The notes below the pieces were generated by a model. It searched no databases. It worked only from the letters and a program-made list of their open reading frames with translations, and was not told the DNA's origin. This document shows positions 1-9,411 of a stretch of 64,000 nucleotides of DNA, one piece after another. The stretch's first letter is position 1. The number at the start of each line of letters is the position of its first letter. The position numbers were made by a program, and so were the translations under genes. The stretch is from an uncultured Thioclava sp. (GTDB lineage Bacteria > Pseudomonadota > Alphaproteobacteria > Rhodobacterales > Rhodobacteraceae): positions 1 through 64,000 of the forward strand of contig NZ_CAJYBT010000010.1 in NCBI RefSeq assembly GCF_913064665.1. The letters run 5' to 3'.

Positions 1-1105
1 TCAGCTGCGGGCGCGCCATAGCGGCTTCGTGGCAGACCTGCGCAAGCCCATCGCCGACCGCCTCGAGCCCATGATATTTCACAACGAAACTGCGGCCAAA
101 TTCACCCAGCGCATGGCGCGTTTCGCTGGACTGGCACAGGGTGTCCAGCGCCTCTTCCATCTCTAGGTTTTCAGCGCCGCCATCCCCAATGCCAAACATT
201 CCGCTTTGCAAAAAATCGTCGGTGCTTTTGGGCGTGAAGAGGCGCGCAAACCCACGCTCGCCGATCACCACAAGCGGTTTGGCAAAGGCCAGACCACGCA
301 GCGCCGAACCGCCCATGCCCAGCACGATATCGCTTGCGTCATAGGCCGGGCGCGGGTCGTTCATCGCGCCGATCAAAATCACCGCATCGCGTCCAAGCCG
401 GGCATTGACCACATCGGCCATGTGCTGCAATTCAGCGCGCGCTTCACCATCGCCCACGATCACCAGTTTCAACGGCAGCCGAGCCCCCAATTCGCCGACC
501 ACCTTGATCGCGCGCACCAGACCTTCGGATTTCATCACCTTCGCAAGGCGCGACACCGAGACCAGCGCGATCTCGTCTGCGCGCACGCCATGGCGCGCCC
601 GAAACGCCGCCGCCCCATCGCCAATGCCGGGCGCATTGGCGTGCACATCGACCGGGGGTAACAGCAGATGCGTGTGTCGCCAGCCCGCGCGCACCGCGCG
701 ATCACGCTGCTCGACAAAGCCAAAAGTCGTGGGCACCTCGCGCGGCATCGCGCGTGTGAGGCTCATCATCATGTCGGAAATCACCAGCGGCACCCCCATC
801 GGAAGATGTACACCGCTATAGGCCTCAAGCCCCTGCCACCAATCCCACGCATGGATCAGATCAGGCTGCTCGCGCTGCACCAGCGCACGCAACGCCTTGA
901 TTCGCGCCATCGAGGGATGCAAACGCACATCCGGCGCGGGCGAGTAGATCAGTTTATGCGCCGCAACCAAGTCCAATGCTGGACCTGGCGCGGCGTGGAA
1001 GACGATATCGAACCCGTGCCGATCGCGAAGATCGGCAGCAAGTTCGATCGCATTCACCTGCGTTCCTCCGAGTTCCAGCCGGTGGCCGAACACGATGAGT
1101 TTCAC
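1..1105 (-). CDS. Glycosyltransferase family 4, 3' end cut by window edge
   Basis: A reading frame of at least 368 codons runs without a stop to the left edge, so the C-terminus is missing. The GTG start at 1105 overlaps the stop of the upstream decarboxylase gene (GTGA), which implies translational coupling. The protein begins [15 protein letters not shown], the usual GT4/GT-B N-terminus with a glycine-rich donor loop. The C-terminal half has a [13 protein letters not shown] stretch and a [12 protein letters not shown] stretch typical of the second Rossmann domain. It probably adds a sugar to a polyprenyl-linked exopolysaccharide unit at the cytoplasmic membrane. Donor and acceptor cannot be told from sequence. 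Confidence 0.85.
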   Translation of the reverse strand, partial: MKLIVFGHRLELGGTQVNAIELAADLRDRHGFDIVFHAAPGPALDLVAAHKLIYSPAPDVRLHPSMARIKALRALVQREQPDLIHAWDWWQGLEAYSGVHLPMGVPLVISDMMMSLTRAMPREVPTTFGFVEQRDRAVRAGWRHTHLLLPPVDVHANAPGIGDGAAAFRARHGVRADEIALVSVSRLAKVMKSEGLVRAIKVVGELGARLPLKLVIVGDGEARAELQHMADVVNARLGRDAVILIGAMNDPRPAYDASDIVLGMGGSALRGLAFAKPLVVIGERGFARLFTPKSTDDFLQSGMFGIGDGGAENLEMEEALDTLCQSSETRHALGEFGRSFVVKYHGLEAVGDGLAQVCHEAAMARPQL

Positions 1106-2157
1106 AGATGCGCTCCGTTTGACATCATGCCGCGAGCCAAAGCCTCGGTATGGGGTTCCACGGGACGGGTCCGACGCAGCAGCGGCGCTTTGCGTTGCGG
1201 AGCACTCGAAGGGGCGGAAAGCTCGCCTTCGAAATAGGTGATCGTGCGCATCAGACCTTCGCGCAGCTCGATCGTGGGCGACCATCCCAGATACTCGCGT
1301 GCGCGCGAGATATCGGGCTTGCGCTGGGTCGGGTCGTCTTGGGGCAACGGCCGGGTCGTCAGGATCGAACGCGAGCCGGTCAGCTCCAGGATGGTTTCAG
1401 CCAACTGTCGCATCGTGAACTCAACCGGATTGCCCAGATTGCACGGCATCGGCACGGTATCTGGCGCATTCATCAGCCCCATGATGCCGCGAATGAGATC
1501 ATCGACATAGCAGAACGAGCGTGTCTGCATCCCGTCGCCATACAGCGTGATCGGTTCGCCTTTCAGCGCCTGCATAATGAAGTTCGACACCACGCGACCG
1601 TCATCGGGGCGCATCCGCGGCCCGTAGGTGTTAAAGATCCGCGCCATCCGGATATCGACACCATATTGGCGGTGATAATCAAAGAACAGCGTCTCGGCAC
1701 AGCGCTTGCCCTCGTCATAGCAGGCGCGCGGACCGATCGGATTGACGTTGCCGAAATAGCCCTCGACCTGCGGATGCATCGCCGGATCGCCGTAAACTTC
1801 GCTGGTGGAGGCCTGAAAGATCTTGGCATTGGCGCGCATCGCCAGATCCAGCATGTTGATCGCGCCATGCACATTGGTGCGCACGGTCTGCACCGGATCG
1901 ATCTGGTAATGCACCGGCGAGGCAGGACAGGCGAGGTTGTAAATCTCGTCAATCTCGGCGCAGATCGGCACCGTTACGTCATGGCGGATCAGCTCAAAGC
2001 GGTAGTCATCCAGCAGATGCAGAATGTTGCTCCTGCTGCCGGTATGGAAATTGTCGAGGCACAGCACATCATTGCCATCCTCCAGCAGGCGTTCACACAA
2101 GTAAGAGCCGAGAAACCCCGCACCCCCCGTTACGAGAATTGTCTTATCCGCGCACAT
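1102..2157 (-). CDS. UDP-glucuronate decarboxylase (UDP-xylose synthase), SDR family
   Basis: The 351-aa extended short-chain dehydrogenase starts [13 protein letters not shown], the NAD-binding glycine motif. It has STSEVYG for the catalytic Ser/Thr region and YDEGKR for the YxxxK pair. The [13 protein letters not shown] and [10 protein letters not shown] stretches are hallmarks of UDP-xylose synthases, which convert UDP-glucuronate to UDP-xylose and CO2. The length fits the family, with about 35 extra residues at the C-terminus after FEGEL. It sits just before the GT4 gene and overlaps it by 4 nt, so UDP-xylose (or the 4-keto intermediate) is a likely donor for the polymer. A UDP-glucose dehydrogenase must be encoded outside the window. 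Confidence 0.9.
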   Translation of the reverse strand: MCADKTILVTGGAGFLGSYLCERLLEDGNDVLCLDNFHTGSRSNILHLLDDYRFELIRHDVTVPICAEIDEIYNLACPASPVHYQIDPVQTVRTNVHGAINMLDLAMRANAKIFQASTSEVYGDPAMHPQVEGYFGNVNPIGPRACYDEGKRCAETLFFDYHRQYGVDIRMARIFNTYGPRMRPDDGRVVSNFIMQALKGEPITLYGDGMQTRSFCYVDDLIRGIMGLMNAPDTVPMPCNLGNPVEFTMRQLAETILELTGSRSILTTRPLPQDDPTQRKPDISRAREYLGWSPTIELREGLMRTITYFEGELSAPSSAPQRKAPLLRRTRPVEPHTEALARGMMSNGAHL

Positions 2158-2203
2158 ATTTCTGTCTCCTAATCATAAAACCAGCACGCCCAACCACGCG
2201 CAT

Positions 2204-3652
2204 TTAGTAAGCTCCCTTGCGCCCGAGCAGAGCCGCAAAGGTTCCCAGAACGATCCACAGGTCGAGCCAGATGGACCGGTTATCGATGTAATGTTCGTCA
2301 AGCTGTTGCTGCAGCGCGAGATCGGCATCGCTGCGCGCCGTGATCTGCCAAAGCCCGGTGATCCCCGGCGCGACAGAGCCCCGCTTGATCCGAAACTCCG
2401 GGGGCATCGCAGCCAAGTGATAATCGGGAAACGGGCGCGGGCCGACGATGCTCATCTCGCCGCTGATCACATGCAGCAACTGAGGCAACTCATCACAGCT
2501 TGAGGCGCGCAGGAACTTCCCGATCACGGGCAAGATGCGCGGATCGTTATGCAGTTTGAAATGGGTTTCCCACTCGGCGCGCGCGACAGGATCATCGCGC
2601 AGCAAAGCTTGCAAACGCGCATCGGCATCGCGATACATCGTGCGCAGCTTGAGCATGCGCAACACGCGGCCATTATGGCCATCGCGCGCCTGACGGTAGA
2701 ACACCGGGCCGGGATCGACCATCCAGATCGCCGCGCTCGCCAGCGCAAGAATTGGTGCCGCCACGATCATCGCAGGGATCGCAATCGCCAAATCAAAGGC
2801 GCGTTTGCGCGCGCTGATCGGAACGTAGGACAGATCGACAATCTTTTCGCCCACCGCGCCGCGCAACGCGCGCGGACCAATTCCCGAAATGCGCATCTGG
2901 GGAAGATCGGCCAGAACCAGCACCTGCGCATAACGGCGATGCAGATCGGCGGCGGCCTCGGGGCTGGGGGTGCGGTCCAGCGCGGCGATAGCGCCGGGCG
3001 CTTGGGTCGGGATCAAGCCATAGCGCCAATTAAGCGCGAAAAAGCTCTCAAGACGGCGCGCCATATCGGGCGCGGTGAGAAAATGGGTCGGCGTGCCCCA
3101 TAGCCCTAACTGATGCAGCAAACGCTGTACGAGATAGCGCGCAGGCATCTGCAAGACCGTCGCGATCACCAAGAAAAACTCGGACATCGCAACGCCGCTC
3201 CAGCCGCGGGAATCAAATCCGCCAATCCCCGCCACCAGCACCGCTGCACCAAGAAACGCCAGCAGATCGCGACGCAGAATTTCTTGCGGCTGCAAGCGAT
3301 CTCCGGGATAGAACCCGACCAGCCAATGCAGGGCCAAAACTGCGATCACGATCGCTACAGGCACCCACCCCAGCACACTGGCATCTACCACGAAGCTCAG
3401 GTGAAGATAGGCCGCGCCAAACGCCACGATATCGGCCAACGCAACCGCCCCGGCGCAAAGCGCGCGCCGCGTTGTCAGCGGCAGGGTGCGTTGCCATGGC
3501 ATCGTTACCCCTGAGGGGGCTTCAGACACCGAACCGCTGCTCAAAACGGGGCTCGCCCCGGCCAAGGGGTCAGGCGCAATGGTGCTGTTGCTTGGGTTCG
3601 CAGAGGGCCACGAAAGCGAGGCGCGATGAATGTCACCAATAGGTTTTGTCAT
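2204..3652 (-). CDS. Exopolysaccharide polyprenyl-phosphate sugar-1-phosphate transferase
   Basis: This 482-aa protein has several hydrophobic segments in residues 50-200 and a bacterial sugar transferase domain from about residue 285, beginning KRAFDLAIAIP. The family motifs KLRTMYRDAD and SIVGPRPFPDYH are clear. Such enzymes move a sugar-1-phosphate from a nucleotide sugar to undecaprenyl phosphate and start the repeat unit. The ATG at 3652 was chosen because it has GGAAGG upstream and overlaps the WecG-like gene's stop (ATGA); the open frame extends 53 codons further but that part lies inside the upstream gene. First sugar unknown; ExoY, WbaP and PssA homologues use Glc or Gal. Confidence 0.9.
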   Translation of the reverse strand: MTKPIGDIHRASLSWPSANPSNSTIAPDPLAGASPVLSSGSVSEAPSGVTMPWQRTLPLTTRRALCAGAVALADIVAFGAAYLHLSFVVDASVLGWVPVAIVIAVLALHWLVGFYPGDRLQPQEILRRDLLAFLGAAVLVAGIGGFDSRGWSGVAMSEFFLVIATVLQMPARYLVQRLLHQLGLWGTPTHFLTAPDMARRLESFFALNWRYGLIPTQAPGAIAALDRTPSPEAAADLHRRYAQVLVLADLPQMRISGIGPRALRGAVGEKIVDLSYVPISARKRAFDLAIAIPAMIVAAPILALASAAIWMVDPGPVFYRQARDGHNGRVLRMLKLRTMYRDADARLQALLRDDPVARAEWETHFKLHNDPRILPVIGKFLRASSCDELPQLLHVISGEMSIVGPRPFPDYHLAAMPPEFRIKRGSVAPGITGLWQITARSDADLALQQQLDEHYIDNRSIWLDLWIVLGTFAALLGRKGAY

Positions 3653-4557
3653 GATTGTGACCTTCCAGAATTTGAAACGTCGATAGCGGGCACAATCGGA
3701 AAGGCCCGCAGCCCGGTCTTTTGCAAAAACCGCAGCCAGATATAGGCGGGCACACACTTGGCGTAGCGCCGCCACAGCCGACGCGGTTCTGTCATCAGAC
3801 GAAACGCCCATTCCAGCCCGGCGCGTTGCAAAAACGCGGGCGCGCTTCGCTTATTGCCTCCGATGAAGTCGAACGCGGCGCCAACGCCAATCAAGACCGG
3901 AGCTTCCAGCTTGTCGCGCATCGCGGCCATCCAACGCTCTTGCTTGGGCGCGCTTAGCCCGACCCAAACGACATCGGGCTTGACGGCATTGATCACAGCG
4001 CTCACCTCGCGCTCTTCCTGCGCACTCAGCGGGCGGAAGGGTGGCGCATGAACGCCGACGATTTCGGCCCCGGGATATTGGCTTTGCAACGCCACACTCA
4101 GCCGCTCCAGCGACTCGGGTGTGGTGCCATACAGGAAATGCCGCATCCCGCTGGAGACGCCTTTGGCAAACAACAGGCGCATCAGATCGGGGCCATAAAC
4201 CCGCCCCGCGCTGTCATGCCCGTCGCCATGCAGTGCCCAAACCAGCGGCATGCCATCGGGCGTCACTGCCATCGCCGCATTATAAGCATCACGCAGACTG
4301 GGATCGGTTTGGCATTCGACAAGCCCATGCGCCCCTGCCACGCAGATATAGCCCCGCCGGCGCGTTCGCACCGCATCCTGAACCAAGCTCACCGCCTGAT
4401 CCATATTCAGCGCCGACACCGCCACGCCCAACACATTGGTTGTTCCAAGAGGCTGCACTGGCGCTGCATGGCGCGCGGCCATCCCCTCGTTCAGCGGCAC
4501 ATCGATTGGCGTCGCGTCCCAGGTCTGATCTTGCAGGCTTTCACTACGCAGGGTCAT
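3649..4557 (-). CDS. WecG/TagA/CpsF family glycosyltransferase
   Basis: The 302-aa protein carries the family core: VTPDGMPLVWALH, RVYGPDLM, HFLYGTTPESL, VWVGLSAPKQERWM and GVGAAFDFIGG. This fold (GT26) adds a ManNAc-uronate, ManNAc or glucose residue to a polyprenyl-diphosphate-linked first sugar. It is the first gene of the leftward run and is coupled by ATGA to the initiating transferase, so it probably adds the second sugar. The first 40 residues are variable and a later start is possible. The C-terminal segment RLWRRYAKCVPAYIWLRF is typical. Confidence 0.88.
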   Translation of the reverse strand: MTLRSESLQDQTWDATPIDVPLNEGMAARHAAPVQPLGTTNVLGVAVSALNMDQAVSLVQDAVRTRRRGYICVAGAHGLVECQTDPSLRDAYNAAMAVTPDGMPLVWALHGDGHDSAGRVYGPDLMRLLFAKGVSSGMRHFLYGTTPESLERLSVALQSQYPGAEIVGVHAPPFRPLSAQEEREVSAVINAVKPDVVWVGLSAPKQERWMAAMRDKLEAPVLIGVGAAFDFIGGNKRSAPAFLQRAGLEWAFRLMTEPRRLWRRYAKCVPAYIWLRFLQKTGLRAFPIVPAIDVSNSGRSQS

Positions 4558-4928
4558 CGCAAGCTCCGAGATGTTTGCACCCCTCGACGGTAGGCGCGCG
4601 CCAATCCACGGAAAACTTGGATGAATGACACAACGCTGCGCTTTCTGGCTGGGTGGCCCCCTTCATTGGAAGCAAGCCCACTGCACCAGGGGGATAGCCC
4701 TACGCCAAAAGGAGGTGTCCCCGCTCCTCCGGAGGATACCGCGCGCAACGATCGGTGGGATTTACTTGCGCCTCACAATGACCGTCGATGGAAAGAGACT
4801 TTGACTGAGGCTCGGGCGCGCGACTGCCGTGCGAGTGCACGCGCCATTCGCACGAGCGAGCCTTGGGGTCAGATGTGAAACAGCGCCGCATTGGCTCGGC
4901 TGCACAGCTTTGCAAAGGATGATCGACC
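4558..4928. other. 371-bp divergent intergenic region of the EPS locus
   Basis: No convincing gene is present between the leftward wecG-like run and the rightward manC-like gene. Short open frames on both strands lack a ribosome site and a recognisable product. The region must hold promoters for both directions. A G/C-rich patch around 4690-4735 (CCCTACGCC followed by AAAAGGAGG) is the most structured part, but no clear inverted repeat or sigma signature was identified. Confidence 0.5.
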
Positions 4929-6485
4929 ATGGCAAACGGTATCGAAATGACTCATGCAGAGGCCCGCGGGCGCGTGCAAGACACGCCTGCCTCAGCGGCC
5001 GAAACACGTCGCGACAGTCGCCCCGGATCAGAGCCGAGACGCCCCAAGGGCGCGGCAACGATCACCCCTGCCCTTTTGTGCGGCGGCTCTGGAACCCGGC
5101 TTTGGCCGCTCTCGCGCAAAAGCTATCCCAAGCAGTTCGCGCCCTTGATGGATGACCAGACCCTGTTTCAGGCTGCGGCACGGCGGATGTCAGGCGCGGG
5201 GTTTCACGCCCCGATCATCCTGACCCATACCGATTTCCGCTTTATCGTGACCGAGCAGCTCGCCGCGGCCGGGATCACCCCGTCTGCCGTGCTGATCGAA
5301 CCGCTGGCACGAAACACCGCACCAAGCGTTCTGGCCGCCGCCGTGCATCTAGAGCGCACATCGCCCGACGGTCTGTTATTGATCGCGCCCTCGGATCATG
5401 TCGTCACGGACAGCACGCGATTTCTGGCCGCCATCGAGGCGGGCCGAAGTGCTGCAATGGCGGGTAAGATTGTCACCTTCGGCGTATCCCCAACCCGACC
5501 TGAAACCGGCTATGGCTATATCGAACCCGCCCCGTCGAGCGATCCCGAAACGGACAGCCAGCAGCCACGCGACATCGTGCGTTTCATCGAAAAACCCGAT
5601 GCGGCGCACGCGGCTGATATGCTGGCCCAAGGCGGCTATCTTTGGAACACCGGGATCGTGCTGGCCTCGGCGCGCACGATCATCGCAGCCTTTGCCGAGC
5701 ACGCGCCAGACTTGCTGGATCCGGTCACGTCTGCTGTTGAATCGGCACGTCCAGATCTGGATTTTATCCGTTTGGATTCCGCCTCTTGGGCCGAAGCGAC
5801 CGAGATTTCCTTTGACTACGCCATCATGGAGCGCGCGCGCAATCTTGCGGTGGTGACATTGGACACCGACTGGTCGGATCTGGGCGATTGGGCCGCGGTC
5901 TTGCGCGCCTCGAACCCGGATGCGCGCGGCGTTGCGCTGTCAGGGGCCGCCACGGCGATTGATTGCGATATGAGCTTGCTGCGATCTGAAGATGAGGGGC
6001 TGCAACTGGTTGGCCTTGGCCTGCACGGCGTGATCGCCGTGGCGATGCCTGATGCGGTGCTTGTCGCGGATGCCTCACGCGCCCAAGAGGTCAAAGAAGT
6101 GGTCGCAAAACTGCGCGCCCAAAAGGCCAAACAGGCGACGGAATTCCCCAAGGATCACCGGCCTTGGGGCTGGTTTGAAAGCCTCGCCACCGGCAGCCGG
6201 TTTCAGGTCAAGCGCATCGTGGTGCATCCCGGCGCGGCGCTATCGCTGCAATCGCATCACCACCGCTCGGAACATTGGATCGTGGTGGCAGGAACCGCCC
6301 GTGTGACGGTCAACGACAAGGTGAGCCTGATCAGCGAAAACGAGTCGGTCTATATCCCGCTTGGGGCGACCCATCGCATGGAAAACCCCGGCAAGTTTCC
6401 GATGGTGCTGATCGAGGTGCAAACCGGCGCGTACTTGGGCGAAGACGATATCGTGCGCTACGAAGATGTGTATGCGCGCAAGTAA
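4929..6485 (+). CDS. Mannose-1-phosphate guanylyltransferase / mannose-6-phosphate isomerase
   Basis: The 518-aa bifunctional type II enzyme (ManC/AlgA/XanB family) makes GDP-mannose from mannose-1-P and probably interconverts fructose-6-P and mannose-6-P. The nucleotidyltransferase signature LLCGGSGTRLWPLSR is near residues 49-63, followed by KSYPKQF and later FIEKPD. The C-terminal cupin domain (about 405-518) has QSHHHRSEHW, the metal and substrate site of the isomerase. About 45 residues precede the catalytic start, longer than usual and rich in charged residues, so a later start is possible; ATG 4929 has a weak AAGGA upstream. It implies mannose, or a GDP-mannose-derived sugar, in the polymer. 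Confidence 0.92.
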   Translation: MANGIEMTHAEARGRVQDTPASAAETRRDSRPGSEPRRPKGAATITPALLCGGSGTRLWPLSRKSYPKQFAPLMDDQTLFQAAARRMSGAGFHAPIILTHTDFRFIVTEQLAAAGITPSAVLIEPLARNTAPSVLAAAVHLERTSPDGLLLIAPSDHVVTDSTRFLAAIEAGRSAAMAGKIVTFGVSPTRPETGYGYIEPAPSSDPETDSQQPRDIVRFIEKPDAAHAADMLAQGGYLWNTGIVLASARTIIAAFAEHAPDLLDPVTSAVESARPDLDFIRLDSASWAEATEISFDYAIMERARNLAVVTLDTDWSDLGDWAAVLRASNPDARGVALSGAATAIDCDMSLLRSEDEGLQLVGLGLHGVIAVAMPDAVLVADASRAQEVKEVVAKLRAQKAKQATEFPKDHRPWGWFESLATGSRFQVKRIVVHPGAALSLQSHHHRSEHWIVVAGTARVTVNDKVSLISENESVYIPLGATHRMENPGKFPMVLIEVQTGAYLGEDDIVRYEDVYARK

Positions 6486-6490
6486 CCGCC

Positions 6491-6527
6491 CTGCGCGCGC
6501 CCGCTGAAACTAGTGCGGCGCGCGCAG
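6491..6527. terminator. Strong hairpin between convergent genes
   Basis: CTGCGCGCGC at 6491-6500 pairs with GCGCGCGCAG at 6518-6527, with three further inner pairs and a bulged C. It lies just after the manC-like stop and over the last codons of the convergent polymerase-like gene. There is no T-run, so it may be a bidirectional barrier rather than a classical intrinsic terminator. Confidence 0.5.
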
Positions 6528-7916
6528 CCCAAACATTGCGACAACGGTCATCATCATCAGGGATTGAATGTCGTTTTGCGCCAGAAAGTTGCTCTCCGAC
6601 AGGTTGAGCACGACCATCACCCCGATGCTCACATTCATCCACGCCCAGCCCGCTTCGGGTTGCGCACACAGCAACACGCCCCCCCGCCGGATCGCGCGCA
6701 CAATCGTCAGCACCAGCAGCACAAGCCCCGGAATCCCGAAGTTCAGCAACATATCGCGATAGCCATTATGGGCATGCGGCGGAATCCATTGCAGCGCCTC
6801 TTCGATGACAAATTTGGCCGGGTTGCTCTGGCTCCAGAACGCCCCATAGCCATAGCCCCGCCAAGGGCGCTCAGCGATATAACCATCCACCAAATGCCAC
6901 AACGGCACACGACCCGTCAGCGTCGCATCCTTCCCCAGAGATTCCAGAACAGGCACCAGAAACTCGCTTAAAAACAGCAACAACAGCGCTGCCAGTTGCA
7001 ACACAACCAACACCAAAAGCGCGCGCGCGAGGCCGCGCTTACGGTGCAACAGCGTGTAAACCCAAAACAGCACCAATCCCGTGACCGCCGCCAACAGGCT
7101 GGTCGAGGATTGCGACAGCACGAGGCACGCAATGCTGGCCAACAACAAGACGACGCCACGACGAAACAACCGCCCTCCGGCATCCGCCATCAAACCCAGG
7201 GCTAGAATGAAGCCCAGACAGGCCGCCCAGCCCAGAACATTCTTATGGGTATAGATGCCGCGCAATCCGGTATCATCGGGCATGAAGGCGATCTGCGGCG
7301 CGATCACCCCAACAATCAGGCTCAGGCCCAGACAACCGCCCAAGATGGATGAGAACAGCACCAAAAGCTGGCGCGGAGTGAACCGGATCGCCAAAAGATA
7401 GGCCAGCAACATCGCCGCTATCAACGCAATCGCGCGGCGCAACGTGATCGACGGAGAAATCGACCAGAACGCCGACGCAAACGCCAGCAAAGATAGCGAA
7501 AACATCGGCAGCGTGCGGCGAATGGCCAGCAGAAGCTCGCCCAGATGGCGGCTCAAAAGGATCAACGTGATCGCGATCACCGGCAATTGCATCAGGCGCA
7601 AAACGCCGCGCTCTGAATCGCCAAGACTGCCTGACTGCACCATCAAGAGCAGTGGAAACACCGCCCCCGATAACAAGAACAGCGAAATCGCAACGCCCCA
7701 CCATTCCAGCAATCGCCAGCTTACATGCAGGCTTTGCCTGCGATAGCGGCGCGCCGATCGGGCTGCGGGCGTCACGACGGCCAAGGGCAAACCTCCAGTT
7801 CCAGACTCAAGACGGCTCCCCCCGCCCGGATGCGTCCACGCATCATCCTCACGGCAAGGGCGCTCGCCTTCGACTGTGACGGTGCGCAGAAGCTCAGGAA
7901 AGCCCCCTTTCCGCAT
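6510..7916 (-). CDS. O-antigen ligase/polymerase (Wzy-like) membrane protein
   Basis: The product is up to 468 aa with about ten hydrophobic segments (for example WWGVAISLFLLSGAVFPLLL and LLVLFSSILGGCLGLSLIVG) and a large loop near residue 340 containing GRVPLWHLVDGYIAERP and GYGYGAFW. That loop pattern is characteristic of the O-antigen ligase/Wzy superfamily (PF04932), which polymerises or transfers polyprenyl-linked repeats at the periplasmic face. The ATG at 7916 lacks a ribosome site; a TTG at 7784 has GGAGG seven bases upstream and is the likelier start, giving about 424 aa. It runs opposite to its neighbours but inside the EPS cluster, so it is the best polymerase candidate. Confidence 0.82.
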   Translation of the reverse strand: MRKGGFPELLRTVTVEGERPCREDDAWTHPGGGSRLESGTGGLPLAVVTPAARSARRYRRQSLHVSWRLLEWWGVAISLFLLSGAVFPLLLMVQSGSLGDSERGVLRLMQLPVIAITLILLSRHLGELLLAIRRTLPMFSLSLLAFASAFWSISPSITLRRAIALIAAMLLAYLLAIRFTPRQLLVLFSSILGGCLGLSLIVGVIAPQIAFMPDDTGLRGIYTHKNVLGWAACLGFILALGLMADAGGRLFRRGVVLLLASIACLVLSQSSTSLLAAVTGLVLFWVYTLLHRKRGLARALLVLVVLQLAALLLLFLSEFLVPVLESLGKDATLTGRVPLWHLVDGYIAERPWRGYGYGAFWSQSNPAKFVIEEALQWIPPHAHNGYRDMLLNFGIPGLVLLVLTIVRAIRRGGVLLCAQPEAGWAWMNVSIGVMVVLNLSESNFLAQNDIQSLMMMTVVAMFGLRAPH

Positions 7917-8067
7917 GGGGGCGCATCAACTGGATGAGGGCTCATGCCCCCTTACGGCGTCAAAAGAGGTAGAGTGGCACGCAACTTACGCCTGATAGGC
8001 ATGTTAGGTCTTGGGCAAGAACCCGCTAGTCTGACCTATGTGGCCACTATTGCCTCTGGAGGGAACC

Positions 8068-9309
8068 GTGGGGATATCTTCGCAAATGAGACGGATCATG
8101 CGTGGCGCGCGGGTTGTCTGCGCCCTTGGCGCGATCTGGCTGGCGCAGGGGATCGGCGCTCCGGTCCTCGCCGAGACCTTGGTTGAGCGCGGCGATGTGC
8201 TGTATGTCGCGGTCGTGGGAACGCCCGAGATGACGCGCGATGCACGGGTCGACGCCGATGGCCGCGTCCGCCTGCCGCTTGTCGGGGGCATTCCCGTGGC
8301 CGGCAGCGACCTTGATGAGATCAGCGCGCGGATCAAAGAGGCGCTGGTCAAGGCTAACATTCTGCTCGATCCGGTGGTGCTTGTCGAAATCTCGACCTAC
8401 CGCCCGATCTATATCGGCGGCGCGGTGAAACGCAGCGGTGCTGTTCCCTATGAACCCGGATTGACGGTGCGCCATGCGCTGATCGCGGCGGGTGGGCTGG
8501 AGACCGCAACAAGCGTCGAGCCCGTGGGCATTGGTCAGGTTCTGGAATTGCTGGCGCGCCAGCGCGCAGCTTCGCTGTCGCTGGCACAGACCGATAGCGA
8601 GATCGCGCGCCTCAAGGCCCAGCTAGCCCAAGCCGATGCACCCGCTCAAGACCCGCCCGAGATGGCCCAAAACGCCGCTCCAGACGCCCCCGCCGAGGCC
8701 CGCGCGATCCAGAAAATCGACAGTGACCTGTTGCGGGATCTCTCGTTTCAGCGGTCCTCGAATCTGGCCTATGCCAAGACTGCGGTAAAGCTTGCCGAGG
8801 TCGAAATCGACGTGCTGGAACAACAGGCGACCTTTCAAAAACACGAACAGCAGTTGCAGCACGATGAGGTGGAGCGCACCCGCACCCTTGTGGAGCGCGG
8901 TCTGGTGCCGCTGCCTCAGTTGATGGAATTGCAACGTGAGGATTCGCGTCTGTCGCGCGACCTGCTTGAGAATTACGCCTTCGCCGCGCGCGCCCGCCAA
9001 TCGATGGAGCGCATCCGTCACGAAACCAGCGTCGAGGCGACCCAGAACCGCATCAAGAACCGTGAATCCTATCGCGCAGCATTGCGCGAACGTGCGGCCC
9101 TGCAATCTGAACTGGATATCATCGCCGGGCATCTTTTGGCGGCAGGGCAAAAAAGCGATCCGCAGGCAGGGATCGCCGCTGTGGAGCCCAATGTGGTGAT
9201 CTATCGCCGCGCCTCCAATGAAACCCGCAAGGTGCCCGCCACGATGGAGACCCCCCTTGAGCCCGGCGATATCGTCGAGCTGAACCTGCCCGATCTGGTG
9301 CGTGGCTAA
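8068..9309 (+). CDS. Polysaccharide export protein, ExoF/GumB/Wza type
   Basis: The 413-aa protein starts at GTG 8068, with GGAGGG at 8058-8063; the longer ATG frame has no ribosome site. A signal peptide follows (hydrophobic core VVCALGAIWLAQ, likely cleavage near VLAE). The polysaccharide export domain (LVERGDVLYVAVVG, then RVRLPLVGGIPVAG) comes next, then a SLBB-like part (RPIYIGGAVKRSGAVPY). Residues about 165-370 form a long Glu/Gln/Arg-rich coiled coil, as in rhizobial ExoF, rather than a compact Wza. It probably forms or links the outer-membrane export channel and acts with the Wzc-like protein downstream. There is no lipobox cysteine. Confidence 0.87.
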   Translation: MGISSQMRRIMRGARVVCALGAIWLAQGIGAPVLAETLVERGDVLYVAVVGTPEMTRDARVDADGRVRLPLVGGIPVAGSDLDEISARIKEALVKANILLDPVVLVEISTYRPIYIGGAVKRSGAVPYEPGLTVRHALIAAGGLETATSVEPVGIGQVLELLARQRAASLSLAQTDSEIARLKAQLAQADAPAQDPPEMAQNAAPDAPAEARAIQKIDSDLLRDLSFQRSSNLAYAKTAVKLAEVEIDVLEQQATFQKHEQQLQHDEVERTRTLVERGLVPLPQLMELQREDSRLSRDLLENYAFAARARQSMERIRHETSVEATQNRIKNRESYRAALRERAALQSELDIIAGHLLAAGQKSDPQAGIAAVEPNVVIYRRASNETRKVPATMETPLEPGDIVELNLPDLVRG

Positions 9310-9411
9310 CGTGGCGCGTCCAATCGGATCTGGCGTTTCGCCCCCCCTTGCGTCTTGGCAAACCGGTCAAGGCGGCAAGGCAATCTGTCACGCCGAGCGG
9401 AGCATTGCTGC

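Noticed and set aside
1150..2172. 340-codon open frame opposite the UDP-xylose synthase gene
   Set aside because: A shadow of the real gene on the other strand; the protein is His/Arg-rich without any domain.
4621..4878. 85-codon open frame in the divergent EPS region
   Set aside because: No homology, no clear Shine-Dalgarno, and it spans the expected promoter area.
4700..8000. TACGCC-type short motif seen upstream of several EPS genes
   Set aside because: Orientation and flanks differ among copies, and short G+C-rich words are expected often here.
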